A DNA stretch of 64,000 bases from Cytospora piceicola. Lineage: Eukaryota > Ascomycota > Sordariomycetes > Diaporthales > Cytosporaceae. The DNA lies in contig JALQBC010000053.1 of assembly GCA_023375675.1 (NCBI GenBank), forward strand, positions 124,001-188,000, read 5' to 3'. The notes beneath the pieces are model-generated. The model was not told the origin of the DNA. It saw only the letters and a list, made by a program, of their open reading frames with translations, and searched no databases. Positions 23,925 through 34,947 of this stretch are shown here, one piece after another. Position numbers and translations under genes: made by a program. The stretch's first letter is position 1. Every line of letters begins with the position of its first letter.

Positions 23925-24625
23925 TAGTAGAATTACCCTTAGCTATAACTACCTTAGAATTCCCCTACTAGTAAAATTCCCCTACTAGTAAAATTCCCTT
24001 ACTAGTAAAATTCCTTTCTGCTAGTAGAATTCCCTTCTGCTAGTAAAATTCCCTTCTATTAGTAGAATTCCCCTGCTAGTAAAATTCCCTTCTACTAGTA
24101 GAATTCCCTTCTACTAGTAGAATTCCCTTTTACTAGTAGAATTCCTTTCTACTAGTAGAATTCCCTTCTGCTAGTAGAATTCCCTTTTACTAGTAAAATT
24201 CCCTTCTATTAGTAGAATTCCCCTGCTAGTAAAATTCCCTTCTACCAGTAGAATTCCCTTCTGCTAGTAGAATTCCCCTGTTAGTAGAATTCCCTTCTAC
24301 TAGTAGAATTCCCCTGCTAGTAAAATTCCCTTCTGCTAGTAGAATTCCCTTCTGCTAGTAGAATTCCTTTCTGCTAATAGAATTCCCCTGCTAGTAAAAT
24401 TCCCTTCTACTAATAGAATTCTAGTAGAATTCCCCTGCTAGTAAAATTCCCTTCTACTATAACTGCCCTTTACTAGTAGAATTCCCCTGCCAGTAAAATT
24501 CCCTTTTACTAATAGATTTCCCCTCTACTATAACTGCCCTTTCTGCTATAACTGCCCTCTGCTAATAGAATTCCCCTGCTAATAAAATTTCCTTTTACTA
24601 GTATTCCCTTCTGCTAATAGAATCC
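23925..24625. repeat. GAATTC-rich minisatellite, 16-19-bp units
   Basis: Roughly 35-40 units of CCCTTCTACTAGTAGAATT (19 bp) and shorter CCCTGCTAGTAAAATT variants, interspersed. Each unit carries an EcoRI-like GAATTC and an ACTAGT-type palindrome, so single strands could fold. Unit length varies, so it is not a coding repeat. It lies between the DUF3723-like gene and the next plus-strand gene. Confidence 0.9.
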
Positions 24626-24691
24626 CCTTTACTAAAAATACTTCTATAGTAAGCCTATGTTATTAAAAGACTAAATATATTATAAGATATC

Positions 24692-25330
24692 CTTATCTAA
24701 GCCGGTTTAACTAGACTTTATACAGGCACGTTATAATTATTATAAAATATAACTAAAACAGAACTATACTAAGTATAACACATACTATAGGTAACTAGGT
24801 ACTATCGCGACTTATAATAACAGTAATCAGAATAGTAAATAGCCTATTTAGTAAATATAAGATACCGGGCTTATCTGTTGTTTAAACGAATTAACTCTCG
24901 TAGTAAAGATTATATATATAAATAGATTAGTAAAGAGCTAGAGATAGTTAATAGTAAATTTCTTCTATAAAATAACGAGACTACTTATACCGGCTAAAAA
25001 GGTAATAATAGCTATAGGTAGCAATAGGATATTTTATATAAGACTTTAAACGGTCTTTCCCTACTCAGAACTTCCTATAGTCTCTGACGTTTAAAGGATA
25101 GTAAAGGTAGTAAAAAGGACGAAAATACCGACGAGCAGTAGCTATAATACTATAATAGCAGCTATATTATATTATAGTAAGACCTTATTAAACTAAATAA
25201 CTATACTATAGTATTACAAGGCTATTATAGTTATAACTAATTAAAGCGTAAATTTACAGAATAAAGGTAAGACTAATAAGAAAAGCGGAAGGACTAATAG
25301 CTTATATCCGCTTTTTACCCGGCGTAGAGA
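24692..25330 (+). pseudogene. Gln-rich unknown protein, about 210 codons
   Basis: Frame 2, interrupted by TAA/TAG and one TGA at 25085 (possibly a former CGA or an intron). The reading YRDLQQQQSEQQIAYLV, then YLLFKRINSRSKDYIYKQIS, looks helical. A Lys/Gln-rich C-terminal part (KRKFTEQRQDQQEKRKDQQ) follows. Helical structure with many charged residues is visible. Family not recognised. Confidence 0.5.
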
Positions 25331-25890
25331 AAAAAAAACCTAAATCGAGTTATCTAACTATAGTTCTACGTTTCTTAAATCAGATTTACACGAATTATCT
25401 TAGCAGCGGAAACTGTTATTATCGCTTACTCTCTTAGCTTAGCTTGTAACGACGAAGACCTACTATAATTAACTTAACACGATACACTCTTACTAGCTAG
25501 ACCTATAGTAAAGTATAGTTAATAGTCCTATACTTATAGAAAATATAGATATCTATAAATAAGTTTAAAATCAACGTAGATAGCCTTATATAATCCTATA
25601 TATCCGTAAGCCCGCCTTTACCGCCTATAACGATAACTAGGTATATTTACGCCTAATTAGCTATAACGAAGTAATTATCGACTATTCTTTACACCTAAAA
25701 AAAAAATTACTAAAATTAAAAGGGGGGCTATTTAATCTAAAAATAACTTATCACTATCTTAGCTTAAAACAACAACTACTAGCAGCCGACATTTCTTAAC
25801 GCCTATATTCACTTATACTAGCACGATTAAGCACCTGTATACTTTTAATAGAAGACGAGTATAAGTGCTTAAATAATATTATCTGTCTAC
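25331..25890. other. stretch without a supported gene
   Basis: Contains a short A-run followed by purine-rich AAAAGGGGGGC (about 25698-25728). No frame on either strand was convincing. Confidence 0.35.
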
Positions 25891-25899
25891 TAGTATCTT

Positions 25900-27010
25900 A
25901 AGCATTCTAGTTAATAGGTTAGAATATTCAAAGTCGACCCCTTATAATAATTAGCCGTAAAAGCCGGCTAAGGTTTCTCTAGGCTAATCTGGATAGACTA
26001 ATAACAGCGAAAATACTTTCAGACTTTAATCTAGGTCGGGAATATACTACGAAAATAGCAGAAATAGCTTAAAGGAATTCATTCTCTAGTATAATAAATA
26101 TTACCGGGATATAAGAAGCTCTAACCCGTTATAAATAAACATTAACTCTACTAAGCTCTCTTCTTATCACAACTACAGGACATCTCTACCTCCTTATACA
26201 TCGTAGCTACTTTTATTTCGCCGAATCGCCTACCTGCGTATTTAGCGTTATACGCGCCTTAAAGATCTACCCTTTTCTAGTTTAAATCTTTAACTAAACT
26301 AAAAGAGTTATAGCCACTAATAATTCGTAAGAATTACCTTTTAGCCTACTAGCCGTATCCTCCTTACTTATAGATCGGCATTTCGTAGGCTTAAATAGTA
26401 AGTAGACATCTTAAAAGCGATTTTACTTACCCGGGTAGCTTACCTCTACCTAGGTTTTAATACAGATATCGTCTTTTAAGAGCTTTTCGCGTTACCCCTT
26501 AACGAGCCAGGCTAATCCCTAATAATTAAACATATAGTTCTAAACCTTTACTTCTAGTATAAACGGATCGTATAAATCGCGAAAGAGGGTAGCGGTAACC
26601 TAATTCCTATCCATCTGAAAATCCTAGCCTAGGTCGGTTAACTAGGTAAAGAAAAAACGTCGATTTACTTATCCTGCTTTTCCTACCTACCTTTACGCTC
26701 ACTAATATACAGGTATCGAATATACGAACGGTATATACGGACTTATAGCCGTAATAACCAGAACTCTTACTTCGATCTTCCGAACTACTTACTTTGTAAA
26801 TAAAAGATCCTAGAACTACTATATCTAAAGCTACCTACCGCTAGGTCTAGAATTCTACGACTAAGCGGTAAGATACGTAATACGAATAATATTACGCAGA
26901 TTTTACGTTTTTTACGTAGCTAGTTATACGCGTTACTTTATTAATACTTTAACGTTATTATCGGTAGCGGCGTCGGGCTCTTCTTCGTTCTAATAATATT
27001 TTATAAAAAA
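25900..27010 (-). pseudogene. unknown protein, about 370 codons
   Basis: A minus frame open except for TAA/TAG and one TGA near 26715, probably an intron or indel. The start is acidic (NEEEPDAATDNNVKV); a Gln/Arg-rich part follows; then a coherent globular-looking domain: LTDLGQDFQMDRNQVTATLF, FILEVKVQNYMFNYQGLAW, QVEVSYPGKQNRF and IFKARITLNTQVGDSAK. The alternation of strands and Gly/Asp turns suggests a folded domain, but I do not recognise it. It is transcribed toward 25.9 kb. Confidence 0.5.
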
Positions 27011-27120
27011 GCTTCTATAGAAAACTGTATTTATTATATCCTAAATATTAAGTATATTCAGGTAAATAGTAAAGGATTCGATTTTAGCCTTCGGCTAAAA
27101 TTCCGGCGCGATAAGCTATA

Positions 27121-27780
27121 AAGCAATAAAGTTAAAATTCTAGAGCAAAGGTATAACCTATCTACTAAGTACGAAAGAAAATATACTAATAAGAAGAAAA
27201 GAAACGTTACAGGAATTTTAACGTATACTATAAGTCTAAGATTAACTATCTTATCGATTATCGCCGCGAAAACCTCGAATTACTAATATTAACAGCCGAT
27301 AAGCTAATAGCGTTACTTTTCTATCCCGAAATATTAAAAGTGCCTTATATATATCCCGGCCGGGAAACTAGTATAATTCTAAGTATTAAGTATAAGCTAG
27401 ACCCGGGACCGCATCTCTCCGACTTAATTTTAAAGATACGTAAGGGTAGAGTATTAATAAATTATTATAGCAATAAGGATTAAAAGTTAGAAAAGCTCTG
27501 TTCGTTTTAGTTATAGGACGACATCCGAAAGGACCGGCCTTTTAAAAGCACGATTTAAATACGTATATAGTTACCGAGTATAATAATACATATAAAACTC
27601 CAGAGAGTATAAGAGACACGACTAAGTTTATAGTACATCAGCAATTGCCCTTACTCGATTACTACTTTAACGGAAGCGCTTTTAATAGAGCGTCGGAAAA
27701 TAACACATATAGCTATAAAAAGAAGTCTAAAAAAGGAGCTAAATAGGATACAGATAAAACTTAATCAATTTATAAAATAA
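27121..27780 (+). pseudogene. unknown protein, about 220 codons
   Basis: Frame 1 ends at TAA 27778-27780 with no TGA. Reading: a basic start (VRKKIYQQEEKKRYRNFN), then INYLIDYRRENLELLILTAD, YPEILKVPYIYPGRETSII, LHLSDLILKIRKGRVLINYY-type sequence, and a Lys-rich C-terminus (KRSLKKELNRIQIKLNQFIK). The two codon-sized ends are clear but the start codon is lost. Family not recognised. It diverges from the gene on its left. Confidence 0.5.
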
Positions 27781-27964
27781 GGTATTACATTATTATATAA
27801 AATATAAAGCATTAAGTTAGTAAATTAAAATAACTACAGGTTGTTATAAATAAGGCTTAACTAATCTATTTTATAGTATAATAGGTATATATAAAGGTAA
27901 AAGTGTTAACTAGTAAGAAGTTTAGGGGAAACTCCTTCTTTTTATTTCTTTTTTTTCCTTAATA
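27781..27964. other. short intergenic gap between convergent genes
   Basis: Contains a T-rich tract (TTTTTATTTCTTTTTTTTCC near 27939-27958), plausible as 3' flank. Nothing else seen. Confidence 0.3.
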
Positions 27965-28550
27965 TAAAACCGCAGTATTTAAGCTATTATATCGAAATAA
28001 CTACAGGTTATTATATTCTTTCCTATTCGCGGTATTACTATAAGTATACCTTATCTTTAGTTCTATACTATAGAAACCCCGCTTATACTTATAGAAGTCT
28101 TTAATTAAACCGATCTCCGCTTTAATTTAGCAATAGTAATAAAGTCTTCGGGTATTATCTTATTACAGCTTAATACTATAGTTAACAGAGTTTAAAGCAG
28201 ATTATCCTCAGACAAATATATATAGAGAATCCTATCCCGCTCAACTAATATCGCTACGCGAGCCGAGAATATATAACAGATCTCGTCGCCCTTCTTTATA
28301 ATACCTCCCTTCCTCTAGTTCTATAATTTCTAAATTTAAACCTTTAAAGTCTTATCGCTCGATTTAGCTATCGTCTTAAAAAGGATCTAATAATTTAAGT
28401 GTTTACTCGGCTTCTAGTTAGAATTAGCCTTAAAGAAAATAAAAGGTAAATTAATATCGGGATCTAAAAATTAATTCGGGAAATCTAGTAAAAAGTAAAA
28501 CGCTTTATATTAATCTAGGAATATAAGCTATCGCTACTACGCGCCTTACC
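27965..28550 (-). pseudogene. unknown protein, about 190 codons
   Basis: A minus frame without TGA over most of its length. Readable parts: FLDPDINLPFIFFKANSNQ, KTIAKSSDKTLKVQIQKLQN, KKGDEICYIFSARVAILVER, EDNLLQTLLTIVLSCNK and PEDFITIAKLKRRSVQ. The mix of strands and helices suggests a compact domain. I do not recognise the family. Its 5' end lies head-to-head against the next plus-strand frame. Confidence 0.5.
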
Positions 28551-28561
28551 CTATAGCTATA

Positions 28562-29560
28562 AACTAACCTATAGTTATAATTAGCTACTTAGGTATATAT
28601 TAGGCGCTTAGTAAACCGAATATAACGTTTATTTTAAACTTTAGAATACAAATCCCGAGTCTAAGATCTAATTGTTAGCTTTTATAACGAGGCTTAAGGT
28701 ATATTATAAAGACTTTAAAGCAAAATAACGACTATTATAAATTCGGAAAATCCGAAAACAGTAGCACCGTTATAAAGAAGTATTTAGAAAGTACTATTCC
28801 GGCAGGACGCATTAATAAAATCGACGCTGCTTATTAAGAAAGACATTAAAAGTTTTAGAAACTAACACGCTAGCAAAATAATTTAACTCGGTATTCTTTT
28901 ATTAGTAAGCCTATAATCTCCCTTAGTAATCTTCCGCCCGGTTATTATTACAGGCCTGATCTAAGAATTACCTATAACTTAATCCTATTTCTGCTAAACT
29001 ATTATAACTTCTAAATACCTAAACTAACCTCATAGCTCCTTAATTATAACAGTTAACTTTTTCTACCTTTTATTATCGCTTTAAAGCTTTAATATTATAC
29101 TCCCGAAGTTTTCCGATAGTTAGCTTTAATATACTGTCGTAGTCTGATATAAACAGGGTTTAAACACTTAACGATTCTACAGCCGATAATTTAAGCCTTT
29201 ACTTATCGTAGCTTTCTAAGTTAAAGCGATCTCTTTCAAAGAGATTAAGGCTATAAGAAGAGTTTTATTAAGATTTTAAACTTAGCGAAGCTGCCTACGT
29301 ACTGCCGCAGCTACTTTTAAGTAAAAGAACTATAGGTCTACCGTCTAGGACGCACTAATCTATCCCTTTTAGCTAAAAGCAATAAGTCTAACGGCAGATA
29401 AGTCGGTTAAAAAAACCTTTCGTATAAGTAACTGTCCGTATAAAACGGGGTTTCTTCTTGTAAATAGAAACCCTTAATAAGTCGAAATTACCGAAATCGG
29501 ATAGGAGGTACTATAAACTACCTTAACTACAGGTTTAATCCAATATATTTCATTATATCT
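28562..29560 (+). pseudogene. unknown protein, about 330 codons
   Basis: Frame 2 without TGA. Reading: TFILNFRIQIPSLRSN, a basic stretch with KQNNDYYKFGKSENSSTVIK, ISLSNLPPGYYYRPDLRITY, an aromatic hydrophobic middle part (28980-29110), IYCRSLIQTGFKHLTILQP, and a C-terminal region with KSFIKILNLAKLPTYCRSYF. Family not recognised. It diverges from the minus-strand gene at 27965-28550. Confidence 0.5.
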
Positions 29561-30310
29561 AATATATATACAGATCTGTAAACATTATTCCTAATGCCTG
29601 TACTAATAAGACATACGTATATCTCTATTATTATTAGAGTAAAGTAAAGTATACCTTTCTAGTTTTCGATCGCGCAGGTCGACTTACAATCCTTATATTT
29701 TACTCTCTAATCATCTATTATATTTTTACCTTATAATTATTAAAGTTTCTCACTTCCTTATAGTATTTTAAGTAAGGTGTTAAAGTTATAGGCCTAAAGG
29801 TTTATTCCTTAGAGACCTTTCGACCTATAGAATGTACGGTTCGACTTATAATCTTAGTATTTTACTCTCTAATTATACACTATAACCTTAATTCCTTAAA
29901 CTGCTATATTACCGGTAGCCTTAGTATTTTCCTTCGTTCCTAGCTTTACTAGTCGGCAGTATATACTTAATAAGTAATAGCAGGTTATTCTATTATATAT
30001 ACTATTGTTAAATAACGACAGGCCTTTATAACGTAGTTACGTATATATATTTCTTAGTTCGCTTTCGTCTTCTAAGATTTTAATAATTAGTTCCGGTTAT
30101 TAAATTCCTAAATCTTAGTTTAGTTTTTTTTTTTTTAGTTTTTCTTTTTAGTTTTCCTTAAAATATAAAGATTTCTTAAATAATTATATTAAATAGTCTT
30201 ATATATACTAAACTTCAGGTTTAATATACAGATAAACGCATTAGCCCTAATAAAAACGACGAAAATAGCTGCCTTTAGTTATTTAACCTATTATAGTCGG
30301 TTTAAATTCG
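29561..30310. other. intergenic with poly-T tract and a duplicated ferric-reductase segment
   Basis: No gene is supported on the plus strand. A run of eleven T with flanking T-rich blocks (30123-30170) could be a minus-strand poly(A) end. At 30216-30292 lies a copy of the 5' part of the ferric-reductase-like pseudogene (see separate entry). Two similar blocks around 29670 and 29850 share TTTTACTCTCTAAT. Confidence 0.5.
30216..30292 (-). pseudogene. duplicated N-terminal fragment of the ferric-reductase-like gene
   Basis: The minus strand reads KAAIFVVFIRANAFICILNL. The 5' part of the neighbouring pseudogene at 31698-31775 reads KAAIFGAFIKGNTVICIFDL. The DNA is clearly homologous (AATATACAGATAA shared), and both are on the same strand. 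The similarity stops after about 80 bp. Confidence 0.65.
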
Positions 30311-31860
30311 AGTTCCTAAAATATTATCGTAGCAACTTTACTTTTATATACCGTTTCTTTTACTATATAAGTTAAACTTCCGCTACCGCAGGCTATTATT
30401 ATAGTAAGAACGTAGTATTATTATATTTAAAACTTTAACGTACCGATTATTACTATATTCCTTAATATCTTTTTCGATTCGTTCTCGATAGCGCTAAATA
30501 ATATATTAGGTAGCTACCCCTTACTTACTTTACGTTCTATCCAGGCTTTACTTCTAAACGTGTTCTTACTACTTTCGAAGCTAGTTAGGTATAGTATCTA
30601 GACTATTAAAAGTAACTAGGTACTATTAATAGTTACTTTTAATATTAGGGAAAACACTTACGCGAGAGATATTCCTTTATTTCTCTTAGCCCCGACTTTC
30701 GGCTTTAATATTAAAGAAAGTGTTAAAATAAGTAAAGACCTATTCTACCTAAGAGGCATTCTTAACTCTTTAAAAGATATTAACCTTCTTAGTCTTATCG
30801 GAATATAAATCCGTCCTTAATCTGTGATTCTTATCCTTCTAATCATATTTCTTTCGGTAAAGAAGCGATAATACTATTAATAAAACGCCGGCAATACCGA
30901 TTCTGTCGGCTATAAATATAACTAATTCGTATTTCCTTAGGTCTAGCGGGTTTCTAAATAGCCTGTCGATATTAACCTTAATTAACCGCTTCTTCTTAAG
31001 TTTTTGTTTAAAAGCCGCGATAAGCTCGGGGTAATATATAAGGAATAAGAACTCTTTAATAGTCTCTCTTACTTCCGGATCCTAGAAGGTTATTAAGACG
31101 AGGATGTTTTTTAAGCGGAAGCGTAAAGATAAGTCCGGAAATAATATATAAAAGTAGGTCCCGGGCTTAATTATAATACTATATCCGGTACGAATTCAGA
31201 TATATCCGATATCCTTTAACGTAAGTATAGCTGCTTTTATTACCTTAGTCCGCCTAAAGTAGATTTTATAAGCCGTATAGAATAACCAGGATATAATAAA
31301 AACTACTCCGGCAATAAAGTATAAGACCGCTATAAATAATATCTAGTAGGTTATTAATATAATATACCTACTACTATAACCTAAGACTGTAAAGATAAGA
31401 AGGCGATAAAAATAAGCGAATAAAATAAAGCTTAAGCGTCGAAACTAGATAATCGATATAGCTAAAATAGCTAGTAAGTAGCTAACAGCAGCTATACTAA
31501 GCTTTTACAAAACAGTGTTTAAGCTTAGCTTAGTCTAGCGTAAGCTACTATATAGTAGGGCTTAAACAATTATAAGTCTGCTAAGCCAGTTATATATAAA
31601 ATAATATATATATAGCAGGACTTCGAGAAAATTCGTAAAGCTGTTCATATAACCTCTTAAGTAAAGCAGGATAAGGTTAATAATAATTAGCTTAAAGAGG
31701 GCTTAATTCAGGTCGAATATACAGATAACCGTATTACCCTTAATAAAGGCACCGAAAATAGCGGCCTTTAATATAGTTATTCCGAGATCGCTCTATATAC
31801 CGCGACGATATAGTACTCGATACCGAAGGCGTTAAAATAGCTATATAATGAGATTATTAA
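30311..31860 (-). pseudogene. ferric-reductase-like transmembrane FAD/NAD(P)-binding protein (FRE type)
   Basis: A continuous minus frame of about 515 codons with no TGA. The N-terminal half has several hydrophobic helices (ILYLRGYMNSF, AVSYLLAILAISII, FYFIAGVVFIISW-like segments) as in the haem-binding membrane domain. Then comes an FAD-type strand block (IIIKPGTYFYILFPDLSLRF, matching 'PGTYFYLYFP' of the family). Last is the NAD(P)-type region (ELVIFIADRIGIAGVLLIVL, then DKNHRLRTDLYSDKTKKVN). Ferric reductases move electrons from NADPH across the plasma membrane to Fe(III) chelates. The haem-ligand His residues cannot be located, consistent with His-to-Tyr mutation. FREs are recurrent Starship cargo. 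The C-terminal 150 codons are less typical. Confidence 0.75.
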
Positions 31861-32079
31861 GTACTATATAGTATTTCTTTAAAAGAAGTAAAGCAATAAC
31901 TCTAATAAGTGTAATTCTATATAAGTAAAAGGATTCTATAGTTAATTATATAACTGTATACGATAACTTATACTATTAGTAAAGAGAAAAGCTTTAATAT
32001 AAGGCGATATTAGATTATAAAGTAACTAATATTTAAAAACTAATATTCGAATCGGCGATACACGAAACTACTTTTAGCT
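31861..32079. other. intergenic between divergent genes
   Basis: AT-rich, no frame supported. A promoter region for the ferric-reductase-like gene and the Gln-rich gene is plausible. Confidence 0.3.
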
Positions 32080-34276
32080 TTTTAAAAACCTATACCTTAA
32101 TATATCTTAAATATATAAAGAACGTCTTAGCCGTTATACTTATAAGTATTATTTCTATTAACAACTAAAACCTACTAAAATAGTAAAGGCGGATAAAAAG
32201 ATTATCCGAGTAGGTAAAGCGCTTACAGATCTCCTTAAGATAAGAAACGGTAACGGCCTACCGCTTTTTAAACGGAAAGAAATTACGGTTAAACGGTAAA
32301 CAACAGCTTAGAATAAAACTTAGGCTAAACCTTCTAATACTAGTCGGTCTCGGGGAAAAACTATTACTTAAGCTAAATCTTCTACTTTAACTAGACCTTC
32401 TAATATCCCTCGGCCTAAAGGAAAAACTATTACCCAGGCTAAATCTCCTACTTTAACTAAACCTTCTAATATCTCTCGGCTTAAAGGGAAAACTATCGCT
32501 TAAGTTAAACCTTCCACTTAGGCTAAACCTTCTAATATACCTCGTTTTACTAATAATACTAAGTCTCGGGAGAAAAGTAATAATCAGGCTAAACCTACTA
32601 CTTAAAATAAACCTCCTCCTACCTAGCCTACTCAGGCTATACCTCCCTAGATATCTATTGCTTAAATAAACCCTCCTGCTCAGCCTGCTTAAGCTAAACC
32701 TTCCCTAAAGCCTCTATAGATCGAAACCCTGAAATACAGAGTGAACTAAGATTAAGCGACAGAATCCCCTTTAAGTAAGTTAAAGATAACCCCCGATCTA
32801 CTAAGTCTATTAACACTAACGAACCCTTAACGTGCTCCGGACACACTCATTCCTCGTAAAACTACCTCGTCTCTCAGTAATTAAACTACCTTAAGAAGAA
32901 TATTTTACAATATTATTAAGTTGTTTAAGTAGACTAAGCCTGTAAGTATACTTAACGTAGAAGAGAACCTTTAGTACGATAGCTAAGAAAAACAACGTAA
33001 TAACCAGGAGGCAGATACTTAGCAGTAGGAGCAATTTAAGCAAATACCGATTAACGGACAACCGATATAACCCTAATAATAAGAAGATTAACAATATAAA
33101 TAAGAAAAAGATTAACAATATAAATAAGAAGAAGATCAGCGATATAAACAATAAGAAAATCAGCGATATAAACAAGAAGATCGGCAATATTCTAATATAT
33201 CGATTAATGAATAAGAAGCATATACTTAAAAATAAAAAGATTAGTAATATAAAGATATATCGATTAACGAATAAGAAGTATACTCTAAGTAGCAGCTAAA
33301 CGGTTAATAGTAAACATATATCTAACAGCTAGACACTTAATACATACAGCAGCAGCTAGACGCTTAATACACTTAGTAGCAACGGAAAACTAGAAAAAGG
33401 AATCCGGGTACTCGCGCTTCTTATAAAAGACTAAAGCGTTTATAGTCTACTATAATTTTTCAAGATCCGGACTAGTAAGATAACACCGGATACCTATAAG
33501 TTAAAGCTAAAATTAACGGTAGATTCTCGTAGGCAAGGTAAATACTAATTAGTATCCCGTCCTTTAATAATTAACACCTTAAGCTTAAAAGGCAGTTTAT
33601 AGTCTCTAGCTCCGAGTTTAATTAGACTTAAGGTAAGCTCAGAAAGCTTTCGGCGTGTAATATTACCGGTCTTAGAAGACTTAAGAGGAACGGTCATCTT
33701 AAACTAAGGCTATTAAGTATTATAAGCTCCCTACAGTACACTACGGAGCCCTAGGAGAATCTATTTTATTAATTAAAGTTAGACATTCTATAGGATAATA
33801 AATAGTATAATAAATCCGATATCGAATTAGTATAAGGAAGTATAGAGAAACGTATAAAACAGTATTAGAAAAATACTAGTTAGTTAGTTTCGACTAAGCT
33901 AAAGCTTAAAGAAGTGAGAATTTATATACAGGAATTTACCGCGAAAAATATTACTAGTATAGATTAAATACAGAATAACTACAGCGAAAACATCGAAAAG
34001 TCGGAATCGGATAACGAGACCCTATATAATAAAGAAGAGAATAACTTCTATAGTATAGTAAAGCCGGGAATCGAAGATAAGAATAATAATTCTATACTTT
34101 AACGAAAACAATTAGGTTATAAATTTCAGGAAAGTACCTTCTTTATATAAAATACAGACAGGTAGGTAATATTAAGTTAAGCGTTAGCTAGCTAGCGCTA
34201 AATATAGTAGGAAGTATATATTAGTTAAAGGTAGCGGTTACTAGTAGAAGTCGTCCGACTTAGTTTTTTAAAATAA
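32080..34276 (+). pseudogene. Lys/Pro- and Gln-rich repeat protein, about 730 codons
   Basis: Frame 1 up to about 32457, then frame 2 to TAA 34274-34276, with no TGA. The change coincides with one extra A in an AAAA run at 32458-32461 compared with the neighbouring repeat copy, so it is a true indel. Parts: a basic N-terminus (KKIIRVGKALTDLLKI); Lys/Pro-rich units of the type AKP(S)NI.R.KGKTI, each about 24 residues, 32320-32560; Pro/Gln-rich linker; a Gln-rich low-complexity region (QQYKQEKDQQYKQEEDQ, 33070-33380); and a charged C-terminal domain. Low complexity suggests a scaffold or nucleic-acid-binding protein. The minus-strand ORF at 32891-33187 is its shadow. Confidence 0.55.
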
Positions 34277-34380
34277 ATATACTATTTCCGCTAAGCCCTC
34301 GTTTAATAATATAACGAGTTAAAATATCTCTCCTCTTTTAAAGAGGCTTATAAAGTACCGCTATTAATAGCCGTTAGGAT

Positions 34381-34875
34381 TACTAACTATATATATACTA
34401 ACAGAAGTATCTACAGAAAGACCTCTTTTATATAATATAAAACCTAGGATATCCGGATTACCGCGCTCATCTTCTTTTCTCTTCTTCTTATTAACTATAA
34501 TAATTATAAACGTATTATTTACAGTCGAAGATTATATCTTAAGCCCTATCTTCGAGGAATACCGAATCCGACCTATATACACTTAGTTTACCTTTTATTA
34601 ATACCTTACCTTTTTCTATAGGATATAGTTATTACTATATAGACGCGTACTACTATTAATAAAAGGCTGCCTTTTAAAAGTCGAGATACTAGCTAGTTAA
34701 CGTAAAGCTTAAAGGCTTAGTCGAAAAATTATACCGCGACCGCGCCGTACTAATAGTAGAGAATCTGCGACTCTATATATTATTTACTAAAGATTAACTG
34801 TTTTTAAGGCGTGTTACGTCGCTTTAGCTTTCGAACTTTAGTTACTTTCCTAGCAACTATAAGTTCTCCGCCTAA
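34381..34875 (+). pseudogene. small unknown protein, about 165 codons
   Basis: Frame 1 ends at TAA 34873-34875. Reading: Gln-rich start, TESDLYTLSLPFINTLPF, then LVNVKLKGLVEKLYRDRAVL and ENLRLYILFTKDQLFLRRV, which look helical. Family not recognised. Its end is only about 70 bp from the TGA of the convergent JmjC-SET gene. Confidence 0.45.
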
Positions 34876-34947
34876 AAACTAAACAGCTAAGAAGATAAAT
34901 ATCTATAAATTAGGCTAAGAGAATTAAATTATATTATTAGATTATAT

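Noticed and set aside
23925..24625. CRISPR-like array
   Set aside because: Units are directly adjacent without unique spacers, and the context is eukaryotic; it is a minisatellite.
29561..30200. 3' end of a LINE element suggested by the poly-T tract
   Set aside because: No reverse transcriptase or endonuclease frame was found next to it on the minus strand.
32891..33187. 98-codon hydrophobic minus ORF
   Set aside because: Antisense shadow of the Gln-rich DQQYKQE-type region on the plus strand.
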